A stretch of DNA of 64,000 nucleotides from Akkermansia muciniphila (GCA_945865375.1 CAMBEJ010000005.1:16727-80726); one strand, 5' to 3'. Numbered from the stretch's first letter, positions 44,301 to 53,410 are shown. The notes: generated by a model from the sequence alone, not told the origin. Made by a program: numbers and translations.

Positions 44301-45856
44301 GACTCTTCGATCAAGTGCTGGCGGCGGGCTTCGACGAGCCGGCGACTGCTCGCGCCCTCTCCTCTCTCAATCAAGCGGTCCGGCTCCGTAATGTAAAACC
44401 CACGGGAAGCACCCTCGAGCTCGGTGCCCTGTTCACTCACGCCAACGAGTCGGTCCGCGTCGAATCTGTGCGCCTCGCAGGCGGATGGAGGAACCTCGGC
44501 AAATACTTCGCTGAACTCGGCGTCATCGCCCGCAACAAAGACTCCGCACCGGCGCTTCGAGACGCCGCTTTTGGCGCTCTCCGCGATATCGGCGGCCAGG
44601 GGGCGATCGATATGCTGACACCGCTGACCGCCGGAACGACCGACCAAAACATTCGCCGCGCCGCCGTCCTTGCTCTCGCCGCGCTGAATCTCGACAAAGC
44701 CGTTCCCGCCGCCGTCGAGATCCTGGCGAGCACGGCTACCGAAGCGGATGCGCTCGCTTTGTGGCGTGCTCTCCTGAGCATCAAAGGAGCGGCGCCCGCG
44801 CTCGCCAGAGCCTTGCCCAAAGCTGGCATCTCCGTAGCCGTTGCCAAGGCTGGCCTGCGCGCCGCTCGCGAAGGAGGTCGCAGCGAGCCTAATCTCGTCC
44901 TCGCCATCACACGGGGCAGCAGCCTGGATGAAGGCGATGTGATCCTGAGCGAAACGGAATTGAAGCAACTTGCCATCGATGTCATCGCCAACGGGGATCC
45001 CGTCCGTGGCGAGTTCGTGTATCACCGCAAGGATCTCTCCTGCGTCGCCTGTCACGCCATTGGTGGCGCCGGTGGAAAGGTGGGACCCGACATGACCAGC
45101 ATCGGGGCCAGCGCGCCGTTGGATTATCTTCTTGAATCCGTCTGGTTCCCCAACAGGAAAATCAAGGAAGGCTACCATGCCGTCACCGTGGAGACGAAGG
45201 ACGGCCAGGAGTTCTCCGGCATCCTCGTGCGTGAGAACACGGAGCAAATCATCCTGCGGGATGCCACGGGCAAGGAGCTCGCCATCGCGAAAACCAACGT
45301 GTCCGAGCGCCGAATCGGCTCTCTCTCACTCATGCCGGCAGGATTGATCGACAGCCTCACCCAGCAGGAGAGGATAGACCTCTTCCGTTTCGTGAGTGAG
45401 CTCGGAAAACCCGGGCCCTTTGACGCCACCAAAGGCCACATCGCCCGCGTCTGGAAAGTGCGTCCTGGAATCCATACCCTCGAACAATTCGGCGAGGAGG
45501 GGTTCGTGACGAGCGACCTCAACAGCAGGGATTGGACCCCCCTCTACACGAACGTGGACGGACACCTCCCAGCCAACCGCATCACCGAAGGCGCCGTGCC
45601 AGGCAAGTATTTGGGCTTGATCGGCCTCTACGCCGCCGCTCAGCTCCAAATCGCCAACTCCGGCCCCGTGACCCTCAGGTTCACCGGGGCAGCGGGGGCC
45701 ACAATCTGGATCGATGGCAAGCCTCAAGAATCGCGCGCTGAGCTGAGAGTAGAGCTCGCCAGCGGCATACACCCCATCGTCGTGCGTCTCGATCCGAAGA
45801 AGCTTCCAAGCTCACTCCGGCTCGATTCCAGTGAGGGGACTTTCATCACAAACTAG
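41393..45856 (+). CDS. PVC-type CxxCH haem protein with SGNH-like, membrane-bound dehydrogenase and HEAT-like domains
   Basis: A 1487-residue secreted protein. Signal peptide MNPPPLSIASVFFALSLCFSVGGLLA. Residues about 30-250 form an SGNH/GDSL-like domain (RVVFLGDTLIERERTEGYIEYV, with Thr where GDS hydrolases have Ser; catalytic-type end LTDDGLHLTAYGYRRAA). Residues about 360-700 are a seven-bladed dehydrogenase-like domain (MNFDAQGRLWVASSEVYPQIKPG, DTDGDGKAEKSTVFAEGLLIPTG, DVAFRPIDIKIGPDGALYIADW). HEAT-like repeats follow (about 720-1190). A cytochrome c domain has CVACHAIGGAGGKVGPDM (about 1220), and the end resembles a PA14-like or carbohydrate-binding module. The architecture is typical of Planctomycetota/Verrucomicrobiota. 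The substrate is unknown; sugar oxidation outside the cytoplasm is the usual guess. Confidence 0.88.
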   Translation: MNPPPLSIASVFFALSLCFSVGGLLAQNADAFDLRDGDRVVFLGDTLIERERTEGYIEYVATTSFPDRQVTFRNLGWSADTPQGQSRVGFDHAKSPDVWLEQLTNSIALVKPTVVFLGYGMANSFQGEAALPKFIAQLGTLMDAVQHHSAAAIRWVILSPIAHEKLPAPLPDPTAHNLQLSAYVKALKEFAARRNTHFVNLFETLAPDSSTPASPSLTDDGLHLTAYGYRRAAGAIRSSLQWPSPSGDVDILPKKGPQADQAEDLRQVILKKNELFFHRWRPQNNTYLFLFRKNEQGQNAREIPQFDPLIEEQEKKIAALRKPRPHTVEIEAGSLEAKPAAKRSKKESILAPIQPLPPPQFDLDPNLEITLYAENPLLAKPIHMNFDAQGRLWVASSEVYPQIKPGQEAADKIIILEDTDGDGKAEKSTVFAEGLLIPTGVLPGDGGVYVGASTELLHLKDTDGDGKADQRRVVLSSFGTEDTHHILHTLRWGHDGQLYMNQSIYIHTHAETPHGVIRLNSGGILNLRVPTMEVGIHMKGLVNSWGHAIDNFGQSFATDGASSADIGQGGLFHVIPQAMYLTYAGARRIHTSASPGSYPKFAGLEYVRSPHFPDDWQGNFVTCDFRAHRVVRFAMEEKDSSFVTREMPDLVRTKDVAFRPIDIKIGPDGALYIADWSNPIIQHGEVDFRDPRRDHEHGRIWRLSYKGRKPAPKQDLTKASTAELFANLLSSNLFSKEHSRRLLTERGWALEKELAAWAKAQASEQGRLEALWMYQAIDIVESKLLEQLLGAQDGRVRAAAVRVLAFWQQRLPADPVRVASAGQGWSPAPLPLARAELPSTKALELLSARVTDQNPLVRLEALRALARIPTARAAELALSVLDQPMDKSLDYALWLTLNDLSEPWLAALKSGAWNIDGRSKQLEYGLKAIEPTQASAVLGRLIGDKPFPKDGSGPWIELIGQAGTAKELRRLFDQVLAAGFDEPATARALSSLNQAVRLRNVKPTGSTLELGALFTHANESVRVESVRLAGGWRNLGKYFAELGVIARNKDSAPALRDAAFGALRDIGGQGAIDMLTPLTAGTTDQNIRRAAVLALAALNLDKAVPAAVEILASTATEADALALWRALLSIKGAAPALARALPKAGISVAVAKAGLRAAREGGRSEPNLVLAITRGSSLDEGDVILSETELKQLAIDVIANGDPVRGEFVYHRKDLSCVACHAIGGAGGKVGPDMTSIGASAPLDYLLESVWFPNRKIKEGYHAVTVETKDGQEFSGILVRENTEQIILRDATGKELAIAKTNVSERRIGSLSLMPAGLIDSLTQQERIDLFRFVSELGKPGPFDATKGHIARVWKVRPGIHTLEQFGEEGFVTSDLNSRDWTPLYTNVDGHLPANRITEGAVPGKYLGLIGLYAAAQLQIANSGPVTLRFTGAAGATIWIDGKPQESRAELRVELASGIHPIVVRLDPKKLPSSLRLDSSEGTFITN

Positions 45857-45885
45857 AAGCCAGTGTTCAGATCATTCTATTCCTT

Positions 45886-46746
45886 ATGAAATTTGTTCTC
45901 CTCGCAGTTTGGGCCATGGCCGCCAGTGCTCTCGCGGTTGATTTATCAGGGGATTTCAAAGGACCCCTTGGAATTCAGCTCTACAGCCTGCGTGAATCCT
46001 TCAAGCGGGATGTCGCAGGCACTCTCGATCGGGTCAAGGGGTTAGGCTTCGCGGAAATCGAAGGCGGGGGCGATTACGGCCTTGGTATCGAAAAATACAA
46101 GGCCCTGCTCAAAGAGCGTGGGATCAAATTGGTGAGCGCCGGATTCGGATACAAGAATTTGCAAGAGAACCTCGCCGGGTCGGTGGAGCGGGCGCGGGAC
46201 CTCGGGGTGAAATTCGCGATGTGCGCGTGGATCAACCACGATTCCAAGGCAGGTTTCACGGAGGCCGACGTGAGGCGGGCCGCATCGGATTTCAACAAGT
46301 GGGGCGAGGCGTTCAAGCAGGCGGGTATCACCTTCGCGTACCACCCGCATGGCTATGAATTCCGCCCGCTCAAAGAGAAGAGCGATCGAACACACTTCGA
46401 TCTGCTCGTTGAGCTGACAACGCCGGAATTCGTCAGTTTCGAGATGGATGTTTTTTGGGTCACGCATCCAGGTCAGGATCCCGCAAAACTGCTCGCGAAA
46501 TATCCCAACCGCTGGGCGCTGATGCACATCAAGGATCTTCGCAAGGGCGCTCCCACGGGGATCCACACTGGCCAGGCCCCGCCAACCGACGATGTGCCGA
46601 TCGGCACGGGGCAGGTCGACTGGCCTGCCGTGTTGAAGCAGGCCGCTGCCGTCGGAGTAAAACACTACTTCATCGAGGACGAGTCCCTGACCGTGCTGGA
46701 AGCCCTGCCATTGAGTGTGAAATACCTTCAAACCGTGAAGTTTTGA
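45886..46746 (+). CDS. Exported sugar phosphate isomerase/epimerase-like TIM-barrel protein
   Basis: A 286-residue xylose-isomerase-like TIM barrel (AP_endonuc_2 superfamily). It begins with a probable signal peptide (MKFVLLAVWAMAASALA), so it is likely periplasmic. Family elements: GIQLYSLRESFKRDVAGTLDRVKGLGFAEIEGGG, then GITFAYHPHGYEFRP, FVSFEMDVFWVTHPGQDPAKLLAKYPNRWALMHIKDL, and KHYFIEDE at the C-terminus, which provide the His/Glu/Asp metal ligands. It lies 29 bases after the haem/dehydrogenase gene in the same direction, which supports a joint role in sugar oxidation or epimerisation. Secreted members of this group act in verrucomicrobial and planctomycete glycan use, but the exact reaction is not known. 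Confidence 0.87.
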   Translation: MKFVLLAVWAMAASALAVDLSGDFKGPLGIQLYSLRESFKRDVAGTLDRVKGLGFAEIEGGGDYGLGIEKYKALLKERGIKLVSAGFGYKNLQENLAGSVERARDLGVKFAMCAWINHDSKAGFTEADVRRAASDFNKWGEAFKQAGITFAYHPHGYEFRPLKEKSDRTHFDLLVELTTPEFVSFEMDVFWVTHPGQDPAKLLAKYPNRWALMHIKDLRKGAPTGIHTGQAPPTDDVPIGTGQVDWPAVLKQAAAVGVKHYFIEDESLTVLEALPLSVKYLQTVKF

Positions 46747-46835
46747 GGTTCCGAGATCGCGCGCAAGGAACGCCACGTTGTTGCCGGTTCATCGGGTTGG
46801 ATCGTTAGGTTAGGGACAGCGAGCCCGGCGATCCG

Positions 46836-47528
46836 CTACCCCGTAGCGTTGGGCAAACGCAAGTTCGCCAGCCGCGTTTTCAGCATCGGATCCGCCACGC
46901 GGTATTCCCGCTCCGCCCGTTCCAAAGCGGGGCGAATAATGCGCGCGCGCACGTCGATGTCCCGGCCCCAAAGTGTCTGCCAAAGAATCCTGGTGTTCAT
47001 CATCATGTCGCCACGCGCGGATTCTTCGTCGAACTTCGGGCGGTAGAGATCGACGGCGAGTTGCAGGTGCCGCGCGAACTCGTCCTCGGTGGGATGCCCG
47101 GTTTTTCCGACGACCAGGCGGAACGCGTTCAAATCCTTTTCCTCCAGCCGCTGCAGTTTGCTCACGAGCACGTCCCACGGATGCACGAAGACCAATAAAT
47201 GCCCATGACGCTCGACTTCAATGGCGCGGCCGCGCCAGTCGATGGTGCTCTTGAATGCTAGCGGGTCGCAAACTTGGATGTAGAGATCTGTTTCACCTTT
47301 GTTCCACTTGTTCTCGGCCACGAATTGTTCCAGAAATGCAGTGGTCGCTTCACTTCCAAAAAGATCTATGTCTTCGCTGATGAATGACGGCTCTATGAAC
47401 AATTGGAGCGGAGCTGAACCGAAGACGGTCATCTCCAGCTGCGGCGGCGATGGCAGACATCGCGCGAATTCATCAAGCCTTTGCCCGGATTTTCCGATCC
47501 AATCGAGATTTTCGGCCGAGAATTCCAT
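46836..47528 (-). CDS. Nucleotidyltransferase-fold protein (AbiEii-like)
   Basis: A 230-residue protein with a nucleotidyltransferase-type core: VFGSAPLQLFIEPSFISEDIDLFGS, i.e. GSxxL...S-x-DIDLF, near residue 36, followed by helices with FVHPWDVLVSKLQRLEEKDLNAFRLVV. The arrangement is like AbiEii/DUF6036 toxins, which transfer nucleotides to tRNA. The upstream 75-codon ORF overlaps its start by 56 bases on the same strand and could be its partner, though it does not look like an AbiEi antitoxin. The Gly-Ser and the Asp-x-Asp are present, so it may be active. Assignment to a TA system is inference. Confidence 0.62.
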   Translation of the reverse strand: MEFSAENLDWIGKSGQRLDEFARCLPSPPQLEMTVFGSAPLQLFIEPSFISEDIDLFGSEATTAFLEQFVAENKWNKGETDLYIQVCDPLAFKSTIDWRGRAIEVERHGHLLVFVHPWDVLVSKLQRLEEKDLNAFRLVVGKTGHPTEDEFARHLQLAVDLYRPKFDEESARGDMMMNTRILWQTLWGRDIDVRARIIRPALERAEREYRVADPMLKTRLANLRLPNATG

Positions 47529-47700
47529 AGATTGCTTGATCTATTAGCCGCACCGTCACGCCGTTGTCGTGCGCGAGCATGTGCCCGATGCGCACGTCGC
47601 GCGCGGTGAGGCGTCCGTTTTCCTCACGTAACAAAATGCGCGCGGCGATGCGGGCTTTCCGCCAGCACCGGTCGAGTCGTTCGCGTGAATCGGTCACCAT
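47473..47700 (-). CDS. Small basic protein overlapping the nucleotidyltransferase gene
   Basis: A 75-residue frame: MVTDSRERLDRCWRKARIAARILLREENGRLTARDVRIGHMLAHDNGVTVRLIDQAIYGILGRK. It is predicted helical, with a possible small DNA-binding unit, and no family is recognised. It ends 56 bases inside the downstream gene. It is called because of the tight, same-strand arrangement typical of TA pairs, but it could be a chance ORF. Confidence 0.4.
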   Translation of the reverse strand: MVTDSRERLDRCWRKARIAARILLREENGRLTARDVRIGHMLAHDNGVTVRLIDQAIYGILGRKSRLDRKIRAKA

Positions 47701-47806
47701 GCCCTGTTTATATCATCAACCACCCTGAAGTCAAAGAGAGGATCTGAATCACAAATTGAGCTTCTCATTGTCGGAATAGGCTCGTACGCTTTACCCTAAA
47801 TCCACC

Positions 47807-50800
47807 ATGCGACTGCCCTGCAACATCCGAAGCCGCCTAATCCGGCTCATCTCCTTGGTTGGCTTCCTGGCGCTGGGGACGACGGGGCTGACGGGGGCGG
47901 TGGGAGCGACTGATCCCAGCACGGTTCCGATTGTCATCCAGAAATTGGATCCAACCGACGCGACAACCAGCAGCCATTGGGCGTTCCAAAAGCCGGTGTT
48001 GCCACCGATCCCGAGCGTCAAGGACAAGAGCTGGATCCAAACACCCATCGATGCGTTTGTCCTCGCCAGATTGGAAGGGAAAGGACTGGGGCCATCGTCC
48101 AGGATCAACCGGCGCGCGTTCATTCGCCGAGCCACATTCGATCTCACGGGGCTGCCGCCCACAAAACAGGAAGTCGAGTCCTTCATCGCCGACCCTTCGC
48201 CAGACTCCTGGGGGAGGCTTATCGATCGTTTGCTGACGTCGCCGCGTTACGGCGAGCGCTGGGGCCGCATCTGGCTCGATGTCGCCCGGTATGCGGATAC
48301 GAAGGGCTACGTCTATTCGGATCGGGAGGAAGGGCGGTTCGTGCATGCCCACGTTTATCGCGACTGGGTGATCAAGGCTTTTAACGACGGACTGCCTTAT
48401 GATCAGTTTTTGCAAAGCCAGCTTGCGGCCGATCAACTCGAAGTTGCACCCGAGGATCCTTCGTTGGCGGCGCTCGGGTTTCTCACACTTGGACGGCGTT
48501 TCCTTGGGGTGGTACATGATATCATCGATGACCGCATCGATGTGGTGATGCGAGGAACACTGGGCCTGACTGTGGGGTGTGCACGTTGCCACGACCACAA
48601 ATTCGATCCGATTCCGACGAAGGATTACTATTCTTTGTACGGCGTTTTCAACGGTGCCTTTGAAAAGCTGGTGCCGCTTCGTCCGCCGGGTTCGGCTGCG
48701 GACAAATTGTCCGGCACCCTGGAGTTCGAAGTCGGATTGCAGGAACGACAAGCGAAGTTGGAAACCACTTTCGGAAGAAGGCGCGATGCACTGCAAGAGC
48801 GATTGCGCTCCAAGACGACTGATTATCTCATCGCCGCGCTGGCTGCTGACAAGCTGCCTAACGAGGAATTCTACGCGTTTGTCGGGCCTGAGGATCTCAA
48901 CCCCACATTCGTCAGGCAATGGGCGGCGTACCTCTTCAACGCGGCCAAGGGGTTCCATCCTGTGTGGGCACCCTGGCACGCTGTCGCGGAGTTGAACACA
49001 AATCAATTCGCTGCCAGCGCGCCGGGGATTTTGGACCGGCTGCTGAGGGAATCCGGCAAGGGATTGAACCCTGCTGTGGCCGAAGCATTGCGTCTCAATC
49101 GGCCGGCCTCAATGCGCGATTTGGCGAGTGTTTACGGAGGATTATTGACCGGAGTCCATCACAAGTGGAGCCTCCGATTCTCGACCAACCAAGCGGTGGT
49201 GGCATCCGCGCCAGAACTGACGCCGTCCGAGGAGCCGTTGAAGCAAGTGCTCTACGGCCCCGATTCGCCCGCCAACATCCCACCGGGTGCCCTGGTCGAT
49301 CTCGAATGGTTTTTTGACGAGAGCACGCGTGTCGAACTCGGCAAGTTGCAATCAGAGATCGATAGGTGGATCATCCAGTCGCCTTCCGCCGCGCCTTACT
49401 CAGTGATTCTCGAGGATCGGCCTAAGCAGATAAACGGTCGCGTGTTCAAACGTGGCAATCCCGCAAGCAAAGGAGAAGAAGCGCCGCGCCAATTCCTGCA
49501 AGTCCTGGCGGGTCCGAATCGGAAGCCATTTGAACATGGCAGCGGACGCTTGGATCTCGCCCGCGCCATCGGCAGCCATGACAATCCCCTCACAGCCCGC
49601 GTGTTTGTGAATCGCGTGTGGCAAAACCATTTCGGATTTGGTCTTGTGCGGACGCCGAGTGATTTTGGAATCCGCTCCGATCCTCCCACCCATCCCGAGT
49701 TGTTAGATTGGCTTGCAGTTCGATTCATGGAGGAGGGTTGGTCGATCAAGCAGCTTCATCGCATGATCATGTTGTCCAGCGTGTATCAGCAAGAGAGCGC
49801 CGTCGAAGGTTCCGGACGGACTGTCGGCTCGCGGAGGGCAGAGCGCCCATGGTCCCTATCGCAATCCACGTCCGAAACGATCGATCCTCAGAACAGGCTC
49901 TTGTGGAGGATGAACGACCGACGTCTCGACTTTGAAGCTTTGAGAGATTCGATGCTTTTTGTGTCGGGAGAGCTGAACCTTCGCATCGGCGGGAAATCTG
50001 AGGACCTGTTTAAGCCGCCCTCCAGCAGGCGGAGAACGATCTACGGCGCGATTGACCGGCAGTTTCTACCGGGCGTGTATCGCGTGTTTGATTTCGCCAA
50101 CCCCGACATGCACAGCCCGCAGCGGTCCGACACCACGGTCCCGCAGCAGGCGCTCTTCTTCATGAACAGTCCGTTCGTCGTGGATCAGGCCAAGGCGCTG
50201 GTGGCCCGTCGCGAAATCGTGGGGATCAGGGATCCACGGGAGCGGATTCGGCTCCTGAGCAATCTCGTTTTTCAGCGCCACGCGACGGCGCGTGAAATCG
50301 ATGTGGCGCTGCACTCCATCCGTGGATGGGAGCGGGAGCCCGCGACGGTGCCGCCCAAACCCTCGGCGTCGGTGTGGCGCTACGGTTATGGCGAGTATGA
50401 CGTGGACGCAAAGCGGGTTAAGTCGTTTGAGAACCTCTCGCACTTCACGGATGCGGCCTGGCAGGGAGGGGAACAATGGCCCGATGCGAAGCTCGGCTGG
50501 GTGCGATTGACAGCGGATGGCGGCCATGCAGGCAACGATCTCCAACACGCGGCCATCCGCCGATGGGTGGCGCCTGTCGATGCGACCGTAAGCCTCAGCG
50601 GTGCGATTCAGCACAAGGAAAAATCGGGGGACGGCATCCGAGCATTTGTGGTCTCGAGCCGCGGCGGCGAACTGGGCCGATGGACGCTTCACAATCGCAA
50701 GGAGGAGATCAAACTGGAGGCGGTGGAGATCAGGAGAGGAGAGACGCTCGATTTTATTGTCGATTTCAATGCGAGCCTGAACAGCGATGACTTTTTATGG

Positions 50801-50974
50801 GCACCTCTCATCAAAGCGGTCGCGACGCCGTCTGCGGCGAGTGATTTGCCCGAGGACTGGAGCGCGAAACGGGAGTTCGCTGGGAATCCTCCTCTCCCTC
50901 CGCTCCCTCTAAACGCCTGGGAACGTTATGCGCAGGTGCTGCTGCTGGCCAATGAGTTTGTGTTTGTGGATTGA
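47807..50974 (+). CDS. DUF1549/DUF1553 haem protein (second copy)
   Basis: A 1055-residue secreted protein with signal peptide (RLISLVGFLALGTTGLTGAVGA). DUF1549 at about 75-290 (TPIDAFVLARLEGKGLGPSSRINRRAFIRRATFDLTGLPPT, RYGERWGRIWLDVARYADTKG) with a CxxCH in CARCHDHKFDPIPT (about 265). DUF1553 at about 580-830 (NPLTARVFVNRVWQNHFGFGLVRTPSDFGIRSDPPTHPELLDW, RRRTIYGAIDRQFLPGVYRVFDFANPDMHSPQR). Unlike the copy at 26-29 kb it has no N-terminal PSCyt1 domain and no LamG insert between the domains; instead a C-terminal jelly-roll-like region follows. A DUF1501 gene lies 18 bases downstream. The pair is thus duplicated in the window with different accessory domains. Confidence 0.9.
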   Translation: MRLPCNIRSRLIRLISLVGFLALGTTGLTGAVGATDPSTVPIVIQKLDPTDATTSSHWAFQKPVLPPIPSVKDKSWIQTPIDAFVLARLEGKGLGPSSRINRRAFIRRATFDLTGLPPTKQEVESFIADPSPDSWGRLIDRLLTSPRYGERWGRIWLDVARYADTKGYVYSDREEGRFVHAHVYRDWVIKAFNDGLPYDQFLQSQLAADQLEVAPEDPSLAALGFLTLGRRFLGVVHDIIDDRIDVVMRGTLGLTVGCARCHDHKFDPIPTKDYYSLYGVFNGAFEKLVPLRPPGSAADKLSGTLEFEVGLQERQAKLETTFGRRRDALQERLRSKTTDYLIAALAADKLPNEEFYAFVGPEDLNPTFVRQWAAYLFNAAKGFHPVWAPWHAVAELNTNQFAASAPGILDRLLRESGKGLNPAVAEALRLNRPASMRDLASVYGGLLTGVHHKWSLRFSTNQAVVASAPELTPSEEPLKQVLYGPDSPANIPPGALVDLEWFFDESTRVELGKLQSEIDRWIIQSPSAAPYSVILEDRPKQINGRVFKRGNPASKGEEAPRQFLQVLAGPNRKPFEHGSGRLDLARAIGSHDNPLTARVFVNRVWQNHFGFGLVRTPSDFGIRSDPPTHPELLDWLAVRFMEEGWSIKQLHRMIMLSSVYQQESAVEGSGRTVGSRRAERPWSLSQSTSETIDPQNRLLWRMNDRRLDFEALRDSMLFVSGELNLRIGGKSEDLFKPPSSRRRTIYGAIDRQFLPGVYRVFDFANPDMHSPQRSDTTVPQQALFFMNSPFVVDQAKALVARREIVGIRDPRERIRLLSNLVFQRHATAREIDVALHSIRGWEREPATVPPKPSASVWRYGYGEYDVDAKRVKSFENLSHFTDAAWQGGEQWPDAKLGWVRLTADGGHAGNDLQHAAIRRWVAPVDATVSLSGAIQHKEKSGDGIRAFVVSSRGGELGRWTLHNRKEEIKLEAVEIRRGETLDFIVDFNASLNSDDFLWAPLIKAVATPSAASDLPEDWSAKREFAGNPPLPPLPLNAWERYAQVLLLANEFVFVD

Positions 50975-50992
50975 TTCTGTTAAGGAATGGAA

Positions 50993-52423
50993 ATGTCACA
51001 CCACGCGCCAAGTCCCGCTGATGCCTTCCTGACAAAGCGCGATTTTTTGCACCGATGCGGGATGGGCATGGGCGGCATAGGGCTGGCCGGTTTGATGAGC
51101 GAGACTGGACTCCTCGCGGCTGGCGACTCCATTCAGCCCCTGGCCCCGAAACAGCCGCCCCTGCCTGGCAAGGCCAAGCGCGTCATTCATTTCTTCCTTA
51201 ATGGGGGTCCGTCGCATGTCGACACCTTCGATCCCAAGCCCGCTCTCGCCCGTTACGCTGGGAAATCGCTCCCGATCGACTACATCAAGACCGAGCGCAA
51301 GACGGGCACGGCGCTCCCGTCGCAATGGGCTTTTCGAAAATACGGACGGAGCGGAATCGAGGTCAGCGATTTGTTCCCCATGATTGGGCAATGCGCGGAT
51401 GATCTGGCAGTCATTCGGTCCATGCAAGCCGAGCTGCCAAATCATGAGCCGTCGTTGATGCTCATGAATTGTGGCGACGCCGTGCAAAGCCGTCCCAGCA
51501 TGGGGTCGTGGGTCACTTATGGGTTGGGCACGGAAAACCAGAATCTGCCTGGTTTTGTCGCGATGTGTCCGGGCGGATACCCGATCAAGGAGGCGGAGAA
51601 CTGGCAGAGCGGTTTTCTGCCTGGTGTTTTCCAAGGAACATTCATCGATTCGCAGCACACGCGCGTGGAGAAATTGATCGAGCACATTCGCAACGATTAC
51701 ACCTCGCCGAAAACACAGCGACAGCAGCTTGACCTCCTGCGGCAAATGAATGTCCAGCATCAGAAGCGTCGCCAGCAGGACGCCCGGCTGGAAGCCCGCA
51801 TCCAATCCTTTGAACTGGCCTATCGCATGCAGATGGACGCCGCCGATGCGTTCGATGTGACCAGGGAGCCGGTCGCGATCCGCGAGATGTATGGAACGAG
51901 TGTGCATGGGCGGCAGACGTTGATCGCGCGGCGTTTACTGGAGCGCGGCGTGCGTTTTGTCCAGCTCTGGCACGGGGCCAGCCAGCCCTGGGATCACCAC
52001 GCCAACATCGCTGACCACGCCAAACTGGCGAAGGACCTCGATCAGCCCGTCGCGGCCTTGATCAAGGATCTGAAGCAACGCGGGATGTTCGAGGACACTT
52101 TGATCATTTTTGGCGGCGAGTTTGGACGAACCCCGACAGTCGAGTTGAACGATTCAGGCAAAGAAACCAAGGGGCGCGATCACAATCCTTTCGGTTTTTC
52201 GATGTGGCTAGCGGGCGGCGGGGTGAAGGGCGGAACGGTTCACGGCGCCACCGACGAGTTCGGGTTCAAGGCCGTGGAGAACAAGGTCCACGTCCACGAC
52301 CTGCACGCCACCGTGTTGCATCTGCTCGGCTTCAATCACGAAACATTTACCTATCGCTATGCGGGCCGGGATTTTCGGCTCACCGATGTTTACGGCAATG
52401 TGGTCAGAGAGATTCTGGCCTGA
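50993..52423 (+). CDS. DUF1501 family secreted protein (second copy)
   Basis: A 476-residue DUF1501 protein partnering the haem protein upstream. Twin-arginine-like N-terminus in which Lys replaces one Arg (TKRDFLHRCGMGMGGIGLAGLM). Family blocks: KRVIHFFLNGGPSHVDTFDPKPALARYAGK, SDLFPMIGQCADDLAVIRSMQAELPNHEPSLMLMNCG, RPSMGSWVTYGLGTENQNLPGFVAMCPGG, RFVQLWHGASQPWDHHANI, DTLIIFGGEFGRTPTVELND, GRDHNPFGFSMWLAGGGVKGG. The start at 50993 was preferred over 50987 because AAGGA sits six bases before it. DUF1501 proteins share a phosphatase/sulfatase-like fold, but their activity has not been shown. Confidence 0.9.
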   Translation: MSHHAPSPADAFLTKRDFLHRCGMGMGGIGLAGLMSETGLLAAGDSIQPLAPKQPPLPGKAKRVIHFFLNGGPSHVDTFDPKPALARYAGKSLPIDYIKTERKTGTALPSQWAFRKYGRSGIEVSDLFPMIGQCADDLAVIRSMQAELPNHEPSLMLMNCGDAVQSRPSMGSWVTYGLGTENQNLPGFVAMCPGGYPIKEAENWQSGFLPGVFQGTFIDSQHTRVEKLIEHIRNDYTSPKTQRQQLDLLRQMNVQHQKRRQQDARLEARIQSFELAYRMQMDAADAFDVTREPVAIREMYGTSVHGRQTLIARRLLERGVRFVQLWHGASQPWDHHANIADHAKLAKDLDQPVAALIKDLKQRGMFEDTLIIFGGEFGRTPTVELNDSGKETKGRDHNPFGFSMWLAGGGVKGGTVHGATDEFGFKAVENKVHVHDLHATVLHLLGFNHETFTYRYAGRDFRLTDVYGNVVREILA

Positions 52424-52560
52424 AAGGGACCCTTCATTGGCAACGCTCCCGTTGGCTTTCGCTCCGCTACCTTTCGGCACCACGGCATTTGTTTTGACCG
52501 CATACCGTTCCGGTGCTTCCCTTCTGATGTGCGGCACTTGCATTCTGGAGCTGGAAAAGA

Positions 52561-53274
52561 ATGACTGAACCTCGCCCATCCAGGTATTGGCCATCTTGTC
52601 TCGCCGGGTTTATCTCCTGGCCTTGTGCCCTGTGGTTCACCGGATGCTCCTGTTTGTTCTTTCTCATCGCTGCCGACGTCCGTTATCATGGTTCTATAGC
52701 CCGGTGGGACCAACAGTTCACCACTTACCTCCACAGCCTCGAAACCCACAAAATCCTCTTCTTCAGTTGGGTCACAGAGTTCGGGACGGGCGGCGCTCAG
52801 AAGCTCCTCTGGGCCTTGACGCTGCCGCTTGCCTTCTCCAAATGTTGGTATCAAGTCCCCGGCCTCTTCCTCGCGGTCTTCTTGGGCGGAGATATCAACT
52901 CCAAAATGCAACACTTTTTCGGAAGACACCGCCCCACATTCGATGACCTTCCTCTTCTCACCCATCCAGGGTTCCCCAGCGGCCACACGGCCAATGCCTG
53001 TCTCTTCTTTGGCTACGCCGCCCTGATCCTCTGGGTCGAATTCGGCTCCACAAAACTCTTCAAAGCCAGCGTGGCAGTGATTAGCTCGGCCGTCATTCTC
53101 TCGGTCGCAGCCAGTCGTGCAGCCTTGTTGGTTCATTACACGAGTGATGTCATCGGTTCACTCCTCTGGTGTACGGCTTGGATCATCGTCTGTTACAGCG
53201 TCAACCGGGCTGCCCTCCAAGCCTCCGCCCAGCGAATGAACATTTGGCTCAAAGGAGGGTGCAACTCAACGTAG
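52561..53274 (+). CDS. PAP2-family membrane phosphatase
   Basis: A 237-residue integral membrane phosphatase with about six helices. All three catalytic motifs are present: KMQHFFGRHRPTF (K-x6-RP, about 120), FPSGHTANA (PSGH, about 140) and SRAALLVHYTSDVIG (SR-x5-H-x3-D, about 183-196). Family members remove phosphate from lipid carriers such as undecaprenyl pyrophosphate or phosphatidic acid, with the active site facing the periplasm. Start ATG 52561. It stands alone between the DUF1501 gene and the decayed 53-kb region; the substrate cannot be assigned. Confidence 0.92.
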   Translation: MTEPRPSRYWPSCLAGFISWPCALWFTGCSCLFFLIAADVRYHGSIARWDQQFTTYLHSLETHKILFFSWVTEFGTGGAQKLLWALTLPLAFSKCWYQVPGLFLAVFLGGDINSKMQHFFGRHRPTFDDLPLLTHPGFPSGHTANACLFFGYAALILWVEFGSTKLFKASVAVISSAVILSVAASRAALLVHYTSDVIGSLLWCTAWIIVCYSVNRAALQASAQRMNIWLKGGCNST

Positions 53275-53410
53275 CCGCTGGAAAGGGCGGATAAACTGTC
53301 CATCCCCAGGAATTCCTGACAATTGATCTGCCCCACCTGAAGCAACCGTGAGTTCAGACCCCCAGCTTTCATGACGTCATCAACCCTGGAACGATCGTTG
53401 ATGCTCGATC

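Noticed and set aside
44090-45247. 385-codon minus-strand ORF inside the large haem/dehydrogenase gene
   Set aside because: It is antisense to the clean 1487-codon gene and shows no domain pattern.
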